Assembly: GCA_019638845.1 (NCBI GenBank)
Contig: JAHBSZ010000003.1
Location: 124,001-188,000 of the forward strand
Length of the DNA stretch: 64,000 nt
Source: Salinibacterium sp.
Lineage (GTDB): Bacteria > Actinomycetota > Actinomycetes > Actinomycetales > Microbacteriaceae
Reading direction: 5' to 3'
Below are positions 62,710-64,000 of this stretch, piece by piece. The translations under genes were made by a program, and so were the position numbers. The first letter of the stretch is position 1. Every line of letters begins with the position of its first letter. The notes beneath the pieces were generated by a model. That model saw only the letters and a list, made by a program, of their open reading frames with translations, ran no database searches and had not been told where the DNA came from.

Positions 62710-62763
62710 CGACGACCGGTAGACGTGGGGGCCGCACAGCGGACCTCGCCCTACCGGTCGTCG
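62710..62763 (+). terminator. long-armed hairpin after divIVA
   Basis: CGACGACCGGTAG (62710-62722) and CTACCGGTCGTCG (62751-62763) are perfect 13-bp arms around a 28-base GC-rich loop. There is no T-run. It would end the dcw/ftsZ transcript before the pseudouridine synthase gene. Confidence 0.65.
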
Positions 62764-62803
62764 TCGTTGTGCCCCTAGCCGACCGAGACGCGATCTTTGC
62801 CTG

Positions 62804-63724
62804 ATGGAGTCTCGAAGTCTGTTTGTCCCGGAAGGGCTCGCTGGTGAGCGAGTCGATTCAGCAATTGCGAAACTCCTCGGCTTCTCTCGTACCTTCGCGG
62901 CCGATGTCGTAGAGGGTGGCGGAGTTACGCTCGATGGCAAGACACTGTCGAAGTCCGACCGACTCCCTGCTGGCGGCTGGCTTGAGGTGTCCTGGGTTTC
63001 GAAGACGGAACCCAGCATCGTCCCCGTCGTGCTGGCGGATCTCGGCATCGCCTACGACGACGACGACATCGTCGTCGTTGACAAGCCGCCGGGCGTTGCC
63101 GCCCATCCGTCGATCGGATGGGATGGACCGACAGTTCTTGGCGCTCTCGCCGGAGCAGGATTCTGGGTAGCGACGTCGGGAGCCGCGGAGCGCGCAGGTA
63201 TTGTTCACCGCCTCGACGTTGGCACGAGTGGACTCATGGTCGTGGCCAAGACCGAAACCGCATACACGGCTCTCAAACGAGCCTTTCACGACCGTGAGGT
63301 CGACAAGATCTACCACGCGGTTGTTCAGGGTCATCCGGACCCACTCGCCGGAACCATTGACGCACCCATCGGCCGACACCCGGGGGCGAGCTGGAAGTTC
63401 GCGATCACCTCGGAGGGCAAAGCGAGTGTCACGCATTACGAGACTCTCGAGGCGTTCCCGTCGGCAGCGCTGCTGGAGATTCAGCTCGAGACGGGGCGCA
63501 CACACCAAATCCGGGTGCACATGGCGGCGCAGCGACATCCGTGTGTCGGGGATGCGATGTACGGGGCCGATCCGACGATCTCGGCTCGTCTCGGGCTGAG
63601 CAGGCAATGGCTGCATGCCCGGCGACTGGGGTTTGAGCATCCGGCGACGAGGGAACGCGTGCAGTTTGAGAGTCCCTACCCGGCAGACCTTCAACACGCG
63701 CTTGAGGTGCTTCGAGGCGACTAG
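62804..63724 (+). CDS. pseudouridine synthase, RluD/RluA family
   Basis: A 306-residue enzyme that makes pseudouridine, probably in 23S rRNA. An N-terminal S4 domain (about 10-65) precedes the catalytic domain with [16 protein letters not shown], where the Asp is catalytic, and [14 protein letters not shown] near the C-terminus. ATG 62804 lacks a strong ribosome-binding site. In many actinobacteria lspA lies directly upstream; here only a 102-base gap with a hairpin separates it from divIVA. Confidence 0.95.
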   Translation: MESRSLFVPEGLAGERVDSAIAKLLGFSRTFAADVVEGGGVTLDGKTLSKSDRLPAGGWLEVSWVSKTEPSIVPVVLADLGIAYDDDDIVVVDKPPGVAAHPSIGWDGPTVLGALAGAGFWVATSGAAERAGIVHRLDVGTSGLMVVAKTETAYTALKRAFHDREVDKIYHAVVQGHPDPLAGTIDAPIGRHPGASWKFAITSEGKASVTHYETLEAFPSAALLEIQLETGRTHQIRVHMAAQRHPCVGDAMYGADPTISARLGLSRQWLHARRLGFEHPATRERVQFESPYPADLQHALEVLRGD

Positions 63725-63759
63725 CGCGCGTTGGCAAGAGCCGCGCCGGGGGTCGGGTT

Positions 63760-63765
63760 TAGGGT
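63760..63765 (+). promoter_or_regulatory. -10 box TAGGGT of dnaE
   Basis: TAGGGT fits TANNNT. Transcription expected near 63772 gives a leader of about 27 bases before the GTG at 63799. Confidence 0.35.
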
Positions 63766-63798
63766 TGAGGAACCCCCTCGAGCTAGTGAAGAGACCCC

Positions 63799-64000
63799 GT
63801 GGCATCCAGCGACTCATTCGTGCACCTCCATGTGCATAGCGAGTACTCGATGCTCGATGGCGCCGCGCGAGTCGGACCGCTCATGGAGGCGGTGGCGGAA
63901 CAGGGAATGCCCGCGATAGCCGTGACCGACCATGGCAACATGTTCGGCGCCTACGACTTTTGGAAACAGGCAACGGCCAACGGTGTCAAACCGATTATCG
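63799..64000 (+). CDS. dnaE: DNA polymerase III subunit alpha (3' end beyond the window)
   Basis: The first 67 codons of the replicative polymerase, open to the end of the window. The N-terminus [24 protein letters not shown] is the start of the PHP domain, and [22 protein letters not shown] is the second PHP motif. GTG 63799 is the only start that includes [11 protein letters not shown]. The C-terminal part cannot be seen. Confidence 0.95.
   Translation, partial: MASSDSFVHLHVHSEYSMLDGAARVGPLMEAVAEQGMPAIAVTDHGNMFGAYDFWKQATANGVKPII

Overview
The window looks like chromosomal core DNA of a high-GC Gram-positive actinobacterium, most likely of the family Microbacteriaceae. The reasons are the GC-rich codon use, many GTG starts, a class II DAHP synthase, a GarA-like FHA protein next to an FtsR-like MerR regulator, a PASTA-domain Ser/Thr kinase beside an Rv2175c-type protein, and a division/cell-wall (dcw) cluster with sepF, yggT and a Wag31-type divIVA after ftsZ. 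The family assignment is inference. I see no rRNA, tRNA, CRISPR array, insertion sequence or prophage, and no gene-free stretch longer than about 250 bases.

Region by region. 1-3487: end of a membrane protein, an acyl-CoA dehydrogenase, an esterase and a small DUF2200-type protein. 3491-11535 (minus): a compact operon for a complete V/A-type rotary ATPase (stalk-like G/H, C, I, K, F, E, A, B, D) ending in a universal stress protein. 11747-16921: an ABC-2 exporter, lipoprotein, two-component system and small acidic exported protein; both promoters of this block share 11-bp direct repeats at an identical distance from the -10 box. 17000-25518: a mixed accessory stretch (CsbD, APC-type transporter, Cys-rich unknown, YcaQ-like winged-helix protein, a broken HhH-GPD glycosylase gene, GT2-GtrA fusion, phosphodiester glycosidase, flotillin, small basic protein, S4 protein, LRV-repeat protein). 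25537-35173: DUF1295 protein, CDP-alcohol phosphatidyltransferase, FHA and two MerR regulators, ParA, pyruvate carboxylase, MinD-like ATPase, peptide deformylase. 35180-45360: FadD-type ligase, ROK glucokinase, acyltransferase, DAHP synthase, PASTA kinase, LysM hydrolase, Rv2175c-like protein, polyprenyl synthase. 45436-62701: DUF3040 protein and the dcw cluster mraZ-rsmH-ftsL-ftsI-murF-mraY-murD-ftsW-murG-murC-ftsQ-ftsZ-yggS-sepF-yggT-divIVA. 62804-64000: an RluD-type synthase and the start of dnaE.

How the genes work together. The dcw genes make and polymerise lipid II and build the septum. Local regulators appear to feed into this: MraZ has three 10-bp operator repeats at its own promoter, and a perfect CTCAAC-N5-GTTGAG palindrome precedes ftsZ, with a related motif before the second MerR gene. 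murE, pgeF and lspA, often found in this syntenic block, are absent from their expected places.

Many start codons lie only 6-8 bases after a TANNNT hexamer, which suggests leaderless mRNAs; I used this to choose several starts. The most system-like parts are the two-component/ABC/lipoprotein/acidic-protein module with its paired promoters, and the V/A-ATPase operon with an unusually short subunit I.
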